Shown here in pieces: positions 1 to 9,680 of a stretch of DNA of 64,000 nucleotides (position 1 is the stretch's first letter; each line of letters begins with the position of its first letter). The stretch covers positions 5,889,845 through 5,953,844 of the forward strand of contig JAQFVV010000027.1 of the NCBI GenBank assembly GCA_028023455.1. The letters run 5' to 3'. The notes under the pieces were generated by a model that was not told where the DNA came from, searched no databases, and saw only the letters and a list, made by a program, of their open reading frames with translations. The position numbers and the translations under genes were made by a program. Source of the DNA: Epiperipatus broadwayi. Lineage: Eukaryota > Onychophora > Udeonychophora > Euonychophora > Peripatidae.

Positions 1-649
1 TGTTTTTGTGAAAAATTATTATCTGTGCAGGATTAACTAAAAAAGTTTTTTATGTAAAACGAATTGACATCTTTTTTACTCATCATTTAAATGATTGGAT
101 TCAGTAAACAAAATTGTTTTATCACAAAACGAAACAATTATGGCTAATGTCATATCTGATTTTGCCTTAAGAAGTGGATTATTCCAGATTTCTTGCCTGA
201 TTGGCTAGCACCCAGTTGCTATCCAGTGGGTTAAATCCTTCATTGGGTTCGTGCTCTGAATCCAAGTGTTCTCATTAAGGTAGGGGATCTGACAATAAAT
301 AGCCTTTTTGGAGGCAAGGCAGAGAGCGTTACCTTCTGTCAACCTGAACGTACTCCCCAGCGAACACAACAGCTTTACTAAATATTTCCAACTCTCTTGT
401 AATATAAATCATTCTCTACAAGATTAACAACTCTCTGTTGTGTTTGATCAAAATCTTTTATATCAAAATATGGTGACGATAAAACATTTCAATTATATAA
501 TGCTAGGACTCTAAACCTATTTATGGAACAAATCTAAATACATTACTATAATTTACAAGTTAAATTCACAATGAATCATTTAAATGAACTTGAAAGTAAT
601 ACTTACCTTCTGTTATATCATTACCTGTAAAAAGTAGAAAATAAAATTT
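1..649. other. No gene recognised upstream of the first visible LRRC46 exon
   Basis: AT-rich sequence. The segment around 180-385 is less AT-rich and has a 48-codon open frame (235-381), but I recognise no protein in it, and its possible GT donor near 285 is in the wrong phase for the exon at 894. The N-terminal exon of the LRRC46-like gene should lie here or before the window; I cannot place it. Confidence 0.4.
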
Positions 650-786
650 CAGCTTTCATAATGTTAATATTATGTGACCAAAAATAAAAGTGTAGAATTC
701 TCATATTTCCTAAAGTCACTGAATATTTTGAATCGTGAGTTTTTATTTTTGGTCGTAAATATTAAAAATATTATGAAAGCTGAAGT
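650..786. repeat. Hairpin (inverted repeat) just upstream of exon at 894
   Basis: The left arm (about 650-693, beginning CAGCTTTCATAATGTTAAT) is repeated inverted at about 741-786 (ending ATTATGAAAGCTGAAG). The arms are about 45 bases with a short spacer. This looks like a small MITE-type foldback element inside an intron or the 5' region. No coding potential was seen. Confidence 0.75.
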
Positions 787-893
787 TTGGTTGTTTTTTT
801 TTTTACCTGTTTAGTACATTTATAAGAATAAAAACATTTTAAAAAATTACATTTTTTATTTTTAATATAAAACATATAATTGAATATTTTTAG

Positions 894-1002
894 GGTATCT
901 TATTTGATGCTAATGACACACCTGCGCTTGGATAGAGAAAATATTTCACAAATCGATAATCTTGAATGTTTTAGTAATATGACTAATCTGTATTTGCAAC
1001 AT
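894..1002 (+). CDS. LRRC46: LRRC46-like protein, first visible exon (internal)
   Basis: First recognisable exon of a leucine-rich-repeat protein resembling LRRC46, a small SDS22-type LRR protein linked to cilia and sperm flagella in vertebrates (family knowledge). The exon follows TTTTTAG and ends before GTAAGT. It starts with one base that completes a split codon, then encodes 36 residues including LRLDRENISQIDNLE and NMTNLYLQH, which match the LRRC46 block around LDREGI. It ends in phase 0 and continues in frame into the exon at 8995. The five exons together give 219 residues, shorter than the human protein (about 320) mainly because the N-terminal exon is missing here and the C-terminal tail is short. 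Intron 1 is about 8.0 kb and holds an LTR element. Confidence is high for an LRR gene and good for LRRC46 orthology. Confidence 0.85.
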
Positions 1003-1079
1003 GTAAGTACATTTGTAATAATTAATCAGAAAAAACTAATAATAATAGATTATATCAAAGCGATCATTAATTCTATTTA

Positions 1080-1645
1080 ACACAGTAGCAAACTATCCAT
1101 ACAGTAATGCCACTCAGTTCAGGTCATAGTAATCAATGGACACAAGAAGGTTTGTGCATAAAATATACTGCCTACTCATCCACTATATCCAGATAAAATC
1201 TCTAACTTGTGGCTTTCATCAGTGAAGTCTTGTATCTGAGAGCACTGCATCTAGATCTTAGAATCTAATGTAGCTCTCCAGTTGCTATCTTTTATCTATT
1301 TAGTTAAGTATAAAGCTTTGAGTCTAAGATTAAAATACAATAACATTTTCAATCCATGCTCATTCACTTGCATAGTTATATAGATCTGAATCCAGTTCAG
1401 TATCTATACATTTTGGTGTCTTTGGTTTATTCAAAACAACAGTCAGCCTCATTCTATAAACAGGATTGGTACACAACCATTAAAACATCACATGATCACT
1501 ATTTCCTATATTTACACAAACTGTTAAAACAGTAGCAAACTCTCCTTACCATACAGTATTGTTACCTAGTATAAGTCTCAGTAATCAATGGATGCAAGAA
1601 AGTTTGTGCAAAAAAACCCTTTCTAGTGTTTAGTCATTCATACTC
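1080..1645 (+). repeat. Foldback family A, left part of an interrupted copy
   Basis: Family A is the commonest repeat in the window. Hallmarks are a terminus like CAAACTCTCCATACAGTA, then AATCAATGGATGC, TTTGTGCATAAAATCC, CCAGACTAGTTTCTAGC and GCTTTCATCAGTGAGGAGC, and near the other end ACATCACATGATCACCATTT. Copies often meet head to head or tail to tail. This copy covers about 1080-1645 and resumes after 2170, because a 480-bp hairpin has been inserted. No transposase frame is seen, so it is probably non-autonomous. Confidence 0.75.
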
Positions 1646-1690
1646 TTATTCTTCTCCTTTACTTTATTTGCATTTCTTTATATATTCATA

Positions 1691-2170
1691 TATATTGCTT
1701 ATAATAACTCTTTTCATATACACTTTAATGCAAAAATTTTTTTTAATAAAACTTCTTTATTTCCCTGACAATTTCAGCTGTCCAGCAGTCTTCATCAGAG
1801 CTTTCTCAATTTCCTCTACCTTATTTTTCTGACAGTTTCAACTGTCCAGCAGTCTTCATCAGAGCTTGCTCAATTTTCTCTAAAGCTCTGATGAAGACTG
1901 CTGGACAGTCAAAATGGATACCTTATTTTCCTGACAGTTTCAACTATCCAGCAGTCTTCATCAGAGCTTTCTCAATTTTCTCTACCTTAAAAGGTTGAGG
2001 AAATTGAAAAAGCTCTGATAAAGATTGCTGGACAGTTGAAACTGTCAGGTAGAGAAAATTGAGAAAGTTCTGATGAAGACTGCTGGGCAGTCAAAACTGT
2101 CAGGAAAATAAAGAAGTTTTATTAAAAAAATTTTTGCATTAAAGTGTACATGACTATTATAAGCAATATA
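1691..2170. mobile_element. 480-bp palindromic element with repeated hammerhead-like cores
   Basis: The ends are inverted copies (ATATTGCTTATAAT at about 1693; inverted to 2170). Inside, a unit of about 55 bases, read as CTGATGAAGACTGCTGGACA followed by GTTGAAACTGTCAG, occurs about six times, some direct and some inverted, giving a complex hairpin. The flanks on both sides are family A sequence, so this element was inserted into an older repeat. The CTGATGA...GAAAC pairing is like the hammerhead ribozyme core known from Penelope-like elements; that link is inference. Confidence 0.7.
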
Positions 2171-2990
2171 TCTCCAGACTAGTTTTTAACTTGTGGCTTT
2201 CATCAATGAGAAGCCTTAGATAGATATTAGAATCTAATGCAACCCTCCAAGCACCCACATTTTATCTTTTTAGTTAACTATAAAGCTGTGAGTCCAAAAT
2301 GAAATGCAATAATGTTTTCCATTCAAATTCATTTACTTGCATAGTCATACAAGGCAAAACTCTCTGTACAGTAGTGCCACCCTGTGCCAACCAGAGTAAT
2401 CAATGGATGCCAGAAGGTTTGTGCATAAAATCCCTATCTAATGCCTACTAGTATAAGAGATGGTGATCATGTGATGCATAGTCATACAAATCTTAACCCA
2501 GTTCAATATATATATATATATTGGTGGCTTTGGTTCTTTAGTAACTAATAGTCACCATCTCATGGGAAAGTTTTGTATTAAACCCCTAAACATCACATGA
2601 CTGCTATTTGCTAAGCTTATACAACCAGTTAAGACAGAAGCAAACTCTCCATAACCAAAATGTATAGATACTGAACTGGGTTCAGATCTGGATTCCTATA
2701 TAAGCGAACATTATTGTGTTCTTCATTTTGGACTCAAGTATAGTTAACTTAAAATGTAAAAAGTGTCTTGTAGAGGGTCGCAGATTCAAGGTTCCTCACT
2801 GATAAAAGTCACAAGCTAGAAACTAGTCTGCGGATACTGGATAAGTAGGCATTAGATAGGGATTTTATGCACAAACCTCTTGCATTCATTGATTGCTATA
2901 ACTTGCACTGGTTGGTACTACTGTATGGAGAATTTGATAACTGTTTTAACATCTTGTGTAACCATAGGAAATGATGGTCATGTGAATTTT
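2171..2990. repeat. Foldback family A, remainder plus an inverted copy
   Basis: Resumes with CTCCAGACTAGTTTTTAAC, so it completes the copy broken at about 1645. A second plus-orientation piece starts near 2352, and a minus-orientation copy follows at about 2660-2990 with the same blocks reversed. A (TA)n run lies near 2508-2521. No coding potential. Confidence 0.7.
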
Positions 2991-3559
2991 ATTTAATTAT
3001 AATAAAAAAGGAAAGTTGTATCCATTATCTAACCCTCATTATTTATTCACTGCATGTAGTATACATTTTTTTATGATTTGATTATCCTACTTCACAAAGT
3101 GATCTCTCATATGCAGTATGGAAGTACTAATTTGACAGCTGACACCAGATGGCTGCACCAACTAAATTCTTATAGACTTTTTATAGCTTATCGATTTTTC
3201 TGCAGATTAAAGAAAACTATTACAGTGTAATTCATCCAGCAATCACTTTATTAATATAAATGATTCGAAAAGATCAATACTCTAAGAATTTGAACCCAAA
3301 CCTCTTATAATAGTTGAGAATGAACTTAGAATCATTGTCTATTTCATATGACATTTGATATAGAATCTAGTGTTCTTTTTCCAAAAAACTAAAAATGGAG
3401 GACATTAAAATATACAGCTATTCAATTAATTTTTATCTTTATCGTATGACAATATGAAAGTTGTCTTAAGTTTACTGTCTGATTTATATATAAACACAAA
3501 CTCGTGAATTATTAATTAATATTTATTTATTAAAAGTGTAAAAGTGTGTATTTACAATA
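2991..3559. other. AT-rich intronic sequence, nothing recognised
   Basis: Low-complexity AT-rich intron DNA without an open frame or a repeat I can relate to another place in the window. Confidence 0.4.
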
Positions 3560-3955
3560 TATAATGTTATACCTTCACCTGATACTATTGGTTTGGCATA
3601 GCATTTAGTTGTTGTACAAATATTTCTGTGAGGGATTTCAAGTACCCTTTTAAACTTATCTACCACTTCCAACTATACCATGACCGCTTCCCTCATAAGC
3701 CTCATGCCTGGTTTATATCTAGTAGCTTCCAATTCTAATGTGAACTTACCTCACTGCTCAGCCAGATAGTAGACATTTTACTGCCATTCAACTTTTGGAA
3801 GTTGTCGTCTGATCTTATCTTCAAATGGATTGAATATTTATGGCCAGATCCCCATTCATAATGAGAGTAATTGGATTCAATGAGTAACATTGCCTATTAG
3901 CCCATTCTTGCTATTGGACTATGTTACTTATTTATATATCCATTGGTCTGTGATG
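3560..3955. repeat. Repeat family E, left part of the LTR element's target
   Basis: About 400 bases related by eye to 25020-25445, sharing GGTTTGGCATAGC-like, GTTATTGGA-like and TATATATCCATGG-like blocks. The match resumes at 7372-7470 (AAATGCTCAATCTGAT, AAGATAAGATGGAAT) beside 25446-25490. This copy was therefore split by the LTR retrotransposon. The nature of family E is unknown. Confidence 0.6.
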
Positions 3956-4501
3956 TGTAATATATGCAGTTTAAATTAAACATACATACGAAAGTATCTT
4001 TATTCTAAAATATTATTTTATTGTTAAATCTTTAAATTTTGCTACTGATATTCTAATCATAGACATTAGCTTGAAATGCAATCAATTGTAACAAACTAAT
4101 TAAACAGATAACGAAGGAATTTAATTAGCAAAACCCAATCTAATTAAATCCCACCTTAATTTATAAGTTACTCCAGAAAACAAAGAAAACATATAAAAGG
4201 GAGGCCATTTTTGAAAAGATCAACAGAGTGAGTACAGAGCATTTTAAGTGAATTAGAGCAGAGCATTAGTTGCAAAGAACAGTGTGAGAATTGCATATTA
4301 CCCTCGTGGGGAAAGAAGAGAAGTTAGACGTAGAAACTATATGTTCAGAATTATCGTGTGTTCATAGTGTATTTTTCTAACACAGCTCGGCGGGAATCAG
4401 AACTTTGTATAAACTGTAAATCAGTTAGTATCGATCTGTTTCGAGAATTAAACCAACTAGTTCGCAAATTAATGCAGTAATTGAAGAATCAATATACCGC
4501 A
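3956..4501 (+). repeat. 5' LTR
   Basis: 546 bases, from TGTAATATATGCAG to CAATATACCGCA. A likely TATA box, TATAAAA, is at 4192-4198, and transcription would start just downstream. It is repeated at 6797-7371. The 3' copy is 29 bases longer, with extra short blocks (for instance a duplicated GTTATCGTG segment and an extra AGAGC unit). Scattered substitutions separate the two, so the insertion is not very recent. Confidence 0.9.
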
Positions 4502-4504
4502 ATC

Positions 4505-4515
4505 TGGCGCAGTCG
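4505..4515 (+). other. Primer binding site (tRNA-Ser type)
   Basis: TGGCGCAGTCG lies three bases after the 5' LTR. It is complementary to the acceptor 3' end of serine tRNAs plus CCA, as in the 17.6/297 group of gypsy elements (established knowledge). Confidence 0.75.
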
Positions 4516-4550
4516 AACCTAAAAACCACAGTGAATAACCAGCTATTAAT

Positions 4551-5340
4551 AAGAAAATATCAGTTTTCGGACAAAACTCTATTGGAGAGTTCAACGTGGA
4601 AAATGCGGCTGATTGGCCACTATACCTGTCCCAAATCGAAAATTTCTTCATATTAAATGGCATTGAAGACAACAAGCGGAAAGTAGCCACCCTCTTATGT
4701 TTCTCGGGGAAAAAATGATTGAAATCGCAATAAATTATACCAAAATCCCGTAGATGAGAATGTACCATTCAAGGAATTATCCCAACGGCTAAACGAATTT
4801 TTTAGCCCTTGTCCATCCCGGCATATAGCATGACTACAATTAAGAAATAGAAAACAACTAAATAGTGAAACAATCAAACAGTATAATTTAGCTCTCAAGG
4901 AGCTAGCGAAAGATTGTGTGTACGATGATTTCGTGGAAGAAATATTATTAGATCAACTGTTATGGGGAATGTCTGATGACAGGCTCAGACAACAGCTGTT
5001 AACAGAGGCAGACCTAACCTATGAAAGCGCTGTAAAGAAAGGAATAACGTTTGAGCTAATTCTAGAACAGGCACAGGCCTTCAGATCAAAAGAGAAAAGT
5101 TACGAGCAAGTTTTCAAAACTGATAAAGCAGAAATACGTTCGTTTCAACAGGAACCCCAGAGAAATTACGGAATTAAATGCTACTGCTGCGGGAAAACAG
5201 GCCACATAGCTAAAGACTGCAAATGGAAACAAGAAACATGTTTCAATTGCCGAACTAAGGGCCACCTGGCACGCGCATGCAGACAATCACCAGAAGGGGA
5301 TGATCGACAAAGGAAATATAGTCCAGACACAAATGGTAGA
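4551..5340 (+). pseudogene. Broken gag with two CCHC zinc knuckles
   Basis: Gag-type capsid/nucleocapsid remnant of the LTR element, the RNA-packaging protein of the particle. The first part (to about 4717) includes DWPLYLSQIENFF, typical of the start of retrotransposon gag, and ends at a TGA. The middle (4740-4915) is interrupted by further stops and a frame change. The last part, about 4861-5340, has WGMSDDRLRQQLL and then two knuckles, CYCCGKTGHIAKDC and CFNCRTKGHLARAC, both C-X2-C-X4-H-X4-C. Gag in this family normally continues into pol; here the frame ends at 5464 in low-complexity sequence. At least two stops and one frameshift mean it cannot make full-length protein. Confidence 0.85.
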
Positions 5341-5466
5341 GCATATAGTATTAAATATATATCTACTATAGTATTTGGAATAATAATAATAATAGTGTAC
5401 TCCAGAAGTAAAAATAAAAAGGCAGAATTTAAAAATACAAGTAAAAAAACGTTATGGGGTTTTTGA

Positions 5467-6098
5467 TTAAAATACGGAAATAAGACAGATTGTTTTATAT
5501 GATAACATTCATTAATTAAAATCTAAATCAAACATTCACAAATTAAAGTCTTAAATAAGGATTTACTAATTGAAGTAAAGTAACGATTTCTAATTAAAAT
5601 TGAAAGTACAATTAATTAATTAAGGGGACTGATAAGGATCAAGCGAAAACAGAACAAAGGAGAAAAAGAAAGCGAAGCCGGGTAATTTTAAAATACAGAA
5701 TATTTCCAGCTTGCTGTGGGACCGGAGTGGAAATCTTTATATAGAGAAAGGGATATACGATCAATGGAGGTATAACCCAGAACTAGCGGAGTCTGAAGGT
5801 TCCAAGATCCGTATAGGTAATTACAGATCTTCTCGATCTTATTATTATTTTTGTACGCCTAAAATGGCTAATTTTAGAATACGGAATAAGTAAAATATTA
5901 ATAGACTTTAAGAAGAGGTTTTGGCAAACCGGCCATATTAGAATAGAACTGTTAGTGGGGAAATCGGACACGCGATTATGTATATAATTTCTTATATGTG
6001 TTATGAACTCAAAATTGTTATAAACTAAAATATAAATAAATTGCTGTATTCTATTTGTAGTAAAAATCCTTTTTATTTATTTAATTTTGTTACATATT
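5467..6098 (+). other. LTR element interior without pol
   Basis: Sits where protease and reverse transcriptase would be expected. Only short frames are present, including a 60-codon one at 5711-5893 that I do not recognise. No D[ST]G protease triad, YxDD motif or integrase HHCC pattern was seen. Pol appears deleted or replaced. Confidence 0.55.
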
Positions 6099-6748
6099 AA
6101 TACAAAACATCTACTAAGGGGGAAAGAGATAGGACCATTACGCAAGCACAAACAGAGATCATTAAATTACAAAATCAATTTGAAGATGATCGGAAAGAGT
6201 CTGAACAGAAGCAGTGTAAAGAGCAAGATTCTATGAAAGAGCAACTCCAGATTCCTATATGGATGATAGATATGTTGGTCGCAGAAAAAACAAAGCTGCA
6301 GTCATCTCTAGCACAAAATCAGCAGATCATAAAACAGAAATCAGATGAACTCGAAGAATTTCAAGTAAGATTGAAGGCTTCTGGACAACGAGTAATAGAA
6401 CTTGAACAACAAAACTCAGAACTTAGTGAAAAATTGCAAAGTAAACACGCAATGTCAGAATTATCCGAACAGGTAGAGAATTGGCAGCTGTATGAAATGG
6501 AACCACAAGAAAAAATGGCCGAAAGTGAAAAGGAAGAAGACACTTCTGAAGATTTTTTAGAAGAGCGGCAATCTTTAACCAGGGAGCTGCCAGATACAAA
6601 AACTGTAGAGCAAGGAAAAAATCAGACTCTCCAAGCGGGAGAAAAAAGCATTCAGGGCGGCAAGGAAAAAGAATTTGCACAAATTTCTAGGTTACATCGG
6701 TTAATCGTAAAAATAAAGTTTTCTCCAGTTTGGAAAAAGAAAAAATAA
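6099..6748 (+). CDS. Coiled-coil ORF of unknown function inside the LTR element
   Basis: An open frame of about 216 codons without an internal stop; the first ATG is at 6233 (171 codons). The protein is very polar, rich in Glu, Gln, Lys and Ser. Between about 6150 and 6480 it looks like continuous heptad coiled coil (for instance KQKSDELEEFQVRLKASG and VIELEQQNSELSEKLQ), followed by an acidic stretch and a basic end with SPVWKKKK. It lies between the gag remnant and the purine tract, where pol or an env-like gene would be. It stays open while gag is broken, so it may be a later capture of host coding sequence or an accessory protein. No homolog is recognised. Its expression from the LTR promoter is inference. 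Confidence 0.55.
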
Positions 6749-6782
6749 AGCACCGAGGAGTCGCATCATGGGGTTTTCTGGA

Positions 6783-6793
6783 GTAAGGGGAGG
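6783..6793 (+). other. Polypurine tract before the 3' LTR
   Basis: GTAAGGGGAGG sits four bases before the 3' LTR. It is the usual site of plus-strand priming in LTR elements. Confidence 0.65.
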
Positions 6794-6796
6794 TAT

Positions 6797-7371
6797 TGTA
6801 ATATATGCAGTTTAAATTAAACGTACATACGAAAGTATCTTTATTCTAAAATATTATTTTATTGTTAAATCTTTAAATTTTGCTACTGATATTCTAATCA
6901 TAGACGTTAGCTTGAAATGCAATCAATTGTAACAAACTAATTAAACAGATAATGAAGGAATTTAATTAGCAAAACCCAATCTAATTAAATCCCACCTTAA
7001 TTTATAAGTTACTCCAGGAAACAAAGAAAACATATAAAAGGGAGGCCATTTTTGAAAAGATCAACAGAGTGAGTACAGAGCGTTTTAAGTGAATTAGAGC
7101 AGAGCAGAGCATTAGTTGCAAAGAACAGCATGAGAATTGCATATTACCCTCGTGGGGAAAGGAGAAGTTAGACGTAGAAACTATACATTCGGAATTATCG
7201 TGCGAGTGTTCGTTATCGTGTGTTCATAGTGTATTTTTCTAACACTGCTCGGCGGGAATCAGAACTTTGTATAAACTGTAAATCAGTTAGTATCGATCTG
7301 TTTCGAGAATTAAACCAACTAGTTCGCAAATTAACTTTTGTGTGCAGTAATTGAAGAGTCAATATACTGCA
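6797..7371 (+). repeat. 3' LTR
   Basis: 575 bases, colinear with the 5' LTR. TATAAAA is at 7033-7039. It ends ATACTGCA and is followed at once by the target duplication TGATG. Short frames that cross the end of this LTR into family E are chance. Confidence 0.9.
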
Positions 7372-7669
7372 TGATGGTAAATGCTCAATCTGATCAAGAT
7401 AAGATGGAATCCGGACTAATCCATCATTTGAAAGCAAGGTGAAATATAAGTTCAAATTTTATGTTCTTGAAGATTTTATGGAATATATTTTAGGTAGAGT
7501 CATAAAGCAATTTGTTGGATAAATGAACATGATGAAGGCAAGTAAAATAAAAACTGGTCATGGATCTGGATAACACTGCCATCTAGTGGATTCTGACTAT
7601 ATTAGTGTTTGGTAGCAATTGTGAATTGAATTTATCATTATCACAATACTTATAAGGTTTCATGCAGTG

Positions 7670-7790
7670 ATAAAGTGTCAGGACTCAGGAATTTATTATC
7701 CTCAAATCAATTCTGCTTCAGGCGCTTTCAATGTTCGAACTTTTTACTAACTTCAGAGAAATAAAGCCATTTAACCATTTACTTTATTAT
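7670..7790 (+). repeat. SINE family F, diverged copy
   Basis: Contains CTTCAGGCGCTTTCAATG, then GTTCGAACTT and AGAAATAAAGCCATTT. It resembles the tail of the repeats at 49590-49700 and 62355-62620, which have a tRNA-like head and the block CACTTCCAGTGCTTGAACTT. Boundaries are uncertain. Confidence 0.45.
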
Positions 7791-7879
7791 CATAATGAAA
7801 ACAGTAATGTATAAGTGTATTAAGAAGCACTAAAAGAAATTATTTTGCTTAGTGCTTTTGGACTGTGTGGGGTACGTTT

Positions 7880-8110
7880 ATAAATATTCACTTTATAATA
7901 ATGATACTACAGTGACAAACTCTCCATCAGTAGTACCACCTAGTGCAATCCATAGTAATCAATGGATGCAAGAACGTTTGTACATAAAATCCCTATCTAG
8001 TGCCTATTCATCCAATATTCCCAGGGTAGTTTCTAGCTTATGACTTTCATCAGTGAGGAGCTATGAATATGAGAGCACTGCGCCTAGTTATTGGGATCTA
8101 ATGTGATGTG
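7880..8110 (+). repeat. Foldback family A, partial copy
   Basis: Starts near CAAACTCTCCATCAGTAG and runs through AATCAATGGATGCAAGAA and ATCAGTGAGGAGC to about 8110. It lacks the second half of the family consensus. Confidence 0.75.
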
Positions 8111-8454
8111 TAGTAGTTTAATAACATTGAGACTACAAATAATCCATATTAGGTACATTAAATTTTTTGTTAAGAACAAAATACCATACAATTTAAAGAT
8201 ACAATTTTTTATATATATACATTAGTTACAGGATATCCTTTCTGATTAAAAAAATATATAAAAGGACATTTTATCTGTCATGATATGCATTTATTCAGGT
8301 TGAGTCAATTCTGATTTTTATTTGTTAATGAATAATATATATTTTGTCAGTTAATACATGACTATTCTAATTATTATTGAAATTTTAATATTTGACATTG
8401 AAAATTGTATTTTTTTTTTAAATTAATAATTCAGATTGTATTTATACACAGCAT
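8111..8454. other. AT-rich intron sequence, nothing recognised
   Basis: Poly(A)/(T)-rich intron 1 sequence without coding signal. Confidence 0.4.
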
Positions 8455-8800
8455 GTCCCAGTCCAAATAGTCTGTAGTGCCATCTCTAAATTAGCACTAT
8501 ATTACCTAGTGACATACTTTAGCTGTTCACCACAAAAACCTTAAGGCGCTAGTGTGTCTGGATCATAAGTTATGATACAAAATGCATTGTCTTCATTGGA
8601 AACCACTTGAGAACATTTCTTCTGTCTCATGGTTTCACTGCCCTACATAGTTTGAATCGTTTCAAGCAATTCAATAGCAATTTTGACCGATTGCACATGA
8701 AATTTAACTGTTTTATCACGAGTTAACACTCACGTTTTATATCGTAAATTATGATCTTGACATGCTAGCATCTTAAAATTTTTTGCAAAAATAATAGAAA
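8455..8800 (+). repeat. Repeat family B, 5' two thirds
   Basis: Shares GTGCCATCTCTAAAT, TAGTGACATACTTTAGC and CATCTTAAAATTTTTTGC-like blocks with the fuller copies at 10590-11065 and 47655-48115. Family B has inverted ends of the type GCAGTACCATCTCTGAA and no coding frame, which fits a MITE. Confidence 0.6.
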
Positions 8801-8994
8801 TGGGGTTATAACTTTGAGCTGGATTTTGTATGAAAATAAAAAATATAATTGTAGTGAAAGATTTTAATACTAAATATGCCATAATGATGTTTCTCCATGT
8901 AAATTTTTTTAGATGTAGATTTGTAGTTTTTTTTATATTTCATTATATCATTCTATATAAAATGAAGTAGGTTTTAATTTTTTTTTGTGTGTAG

Positions 8995-9151
8995 AACTGC
9001 ATAGAGAAGATTGAAAACTTGGATCTTCTTCATAATCTTAATTTTTTGACTTTATCTAATAATAAAATCAAAATAGTCGAAAATCTACTAGTACTGCCCT
9101 CTTTGGGATTTTTAGATCTCTCGGATAACTTGATCGCTCAACTGGATGTCA
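8995..9151 (+). CDS. LRRC46: LRRC46-like protein, second visible exon
   Basis: Follows GTGTGTAG, is 157 bases long, and ends at the donor GTAAGT (9152). It carries 52 complete codons starting with Asn, plus one base. The residues continue the LRR ladder: CIEKIENLDLLHNLNFLTLS, then NNKIKIVENLLVLPSLGFLD, then LSDNLIAQLDV. Each repeat shows the LxxLxLxxNxI spacing. The last base A joins the AT of exon 29562 to give Asn, keeping the frame. This segment aligns residue for residue with the LRRC46 stretch from NKIQQIENL to LDLSENLI. The following intron is about 20.4 kb. The 3' half of this exon has been copied just downstream (9391-9680). Confidence 0.93.
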
Positions 9152-9390
9152 GTAAGTTATGAATATGTAAATGATATTTATACATTATTATTTGTTAGTA
9201 AGAGCACACACGTTAGTATTCTACACAACGTTTCAAGTAGTATTCATCTCTGCTCTTCTTCAGGTGTTGCTGGCATGATCAGTAATAGTACTAGCATGGG
9301 AATCAAACCTGGACATTGCTCAGTTGGTTAGAGCTTTACGTTAAAATTTAATATTTAAGAATCTAAAGATCCGGGTTTGATGCCCATATT
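9101..9390 (+). repeat. Tandem duplication unit 1: end of exon 2, donor and downstream SINE
   Basis: 290-base unit beginning CTTTGGGATTTTTAGATCTC. It covers the last 51 exon bases, the splice donor, and a tRNA-like SINE tail (CTTCTTCAGGTGTTGCTGGC; GCTCAGTTGGTTAGAGC; CCGGGTTTGATGCCC). It is repeated with an offset of exactly 290 at 9391. Confidence 0.85.
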
Positions 9391-9680
9391 CTTTAGAATT
9401 TTTAGATCTCTCAGATAACTTGATCACTCAACTGGATAACAGTACATTGTGAATATGTAAATAATGTTTATACATATTACATGTTACTAATAACACACAC
9501 GTTTGTATTTAACATGTTCTTCAGGTGTTGCTGGCTTAACCAGTGATAGTACTAGGATGGGTATCGAACCTGGACTTTTATATTCTTGAATATAGAAATT
9601 TTCAAGCTCAGTTAGTTGGAGCATTATCTTAAACATCAATATTAAAGAATCTAAAGTTCCAAGTTTGATTCCCATATTAA
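9391..9680 (+). pseudogene. Tandem duplication unit 2: dead copy of the end of exon 2
   Basis: Begins CTTTAGAATTTTTAGATCTC. Exon bases are well preserved (AACTTGATCACTCAACTGGA), but the donor is changed from CAGTAAGTT to CAGTACATT and there is no proper acceptor, so it should not be spliced. It continues with a second copy of the SINE tail (family C). Confidence 0.8.

Larger units (their letters stand above)
3951..7376 (+). mobile_element. Non-autonomous Ty3/gypsy-like LTR retrotransposon with target duplications
   Basis: A structurally complete element of 3416 bases (3956-7371) flanked by the 5-base direct repeat TGATG (3951-3955 and 7372-7376). Both LTRs start TGTAATATATG and end in TGCA or CGCA. 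A primer binding site matching the 3' end of tRNA-Ser follows the 5' LTR, and a purine tract precedes the 3' LTR. The interior has a broken gag with two zinc knuckles, then an unrelated coiled-coil frame. No protease, reverse transcriptase, RNase H or integrase frame was seen. It would depend on enzymes from another element. An unoccupied relative of the target lies near 25440. Confidence 0.9.

Noticed and set aside
235-381. 48-codon open frame with a GT donor-like site, possible first LRRC46 exon
   Set aside because: The phase of the donor does not match the exon at 894, there is no start codon in a good position, and similarity to the LRRC46 N-terminus is too weak.
4469-4898. Minus-strand frames of 99 and 67 codons
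   Set aside because: They are shadows of the gag remnant on the plus strand.
7213-7455. 80-codon minus frame with IPSYLDQIEH
   Set aside because: It crosses the LTR end into family E. The part outside the LTR has a similar frame at 25450-25510, but no protein family could be recognised.
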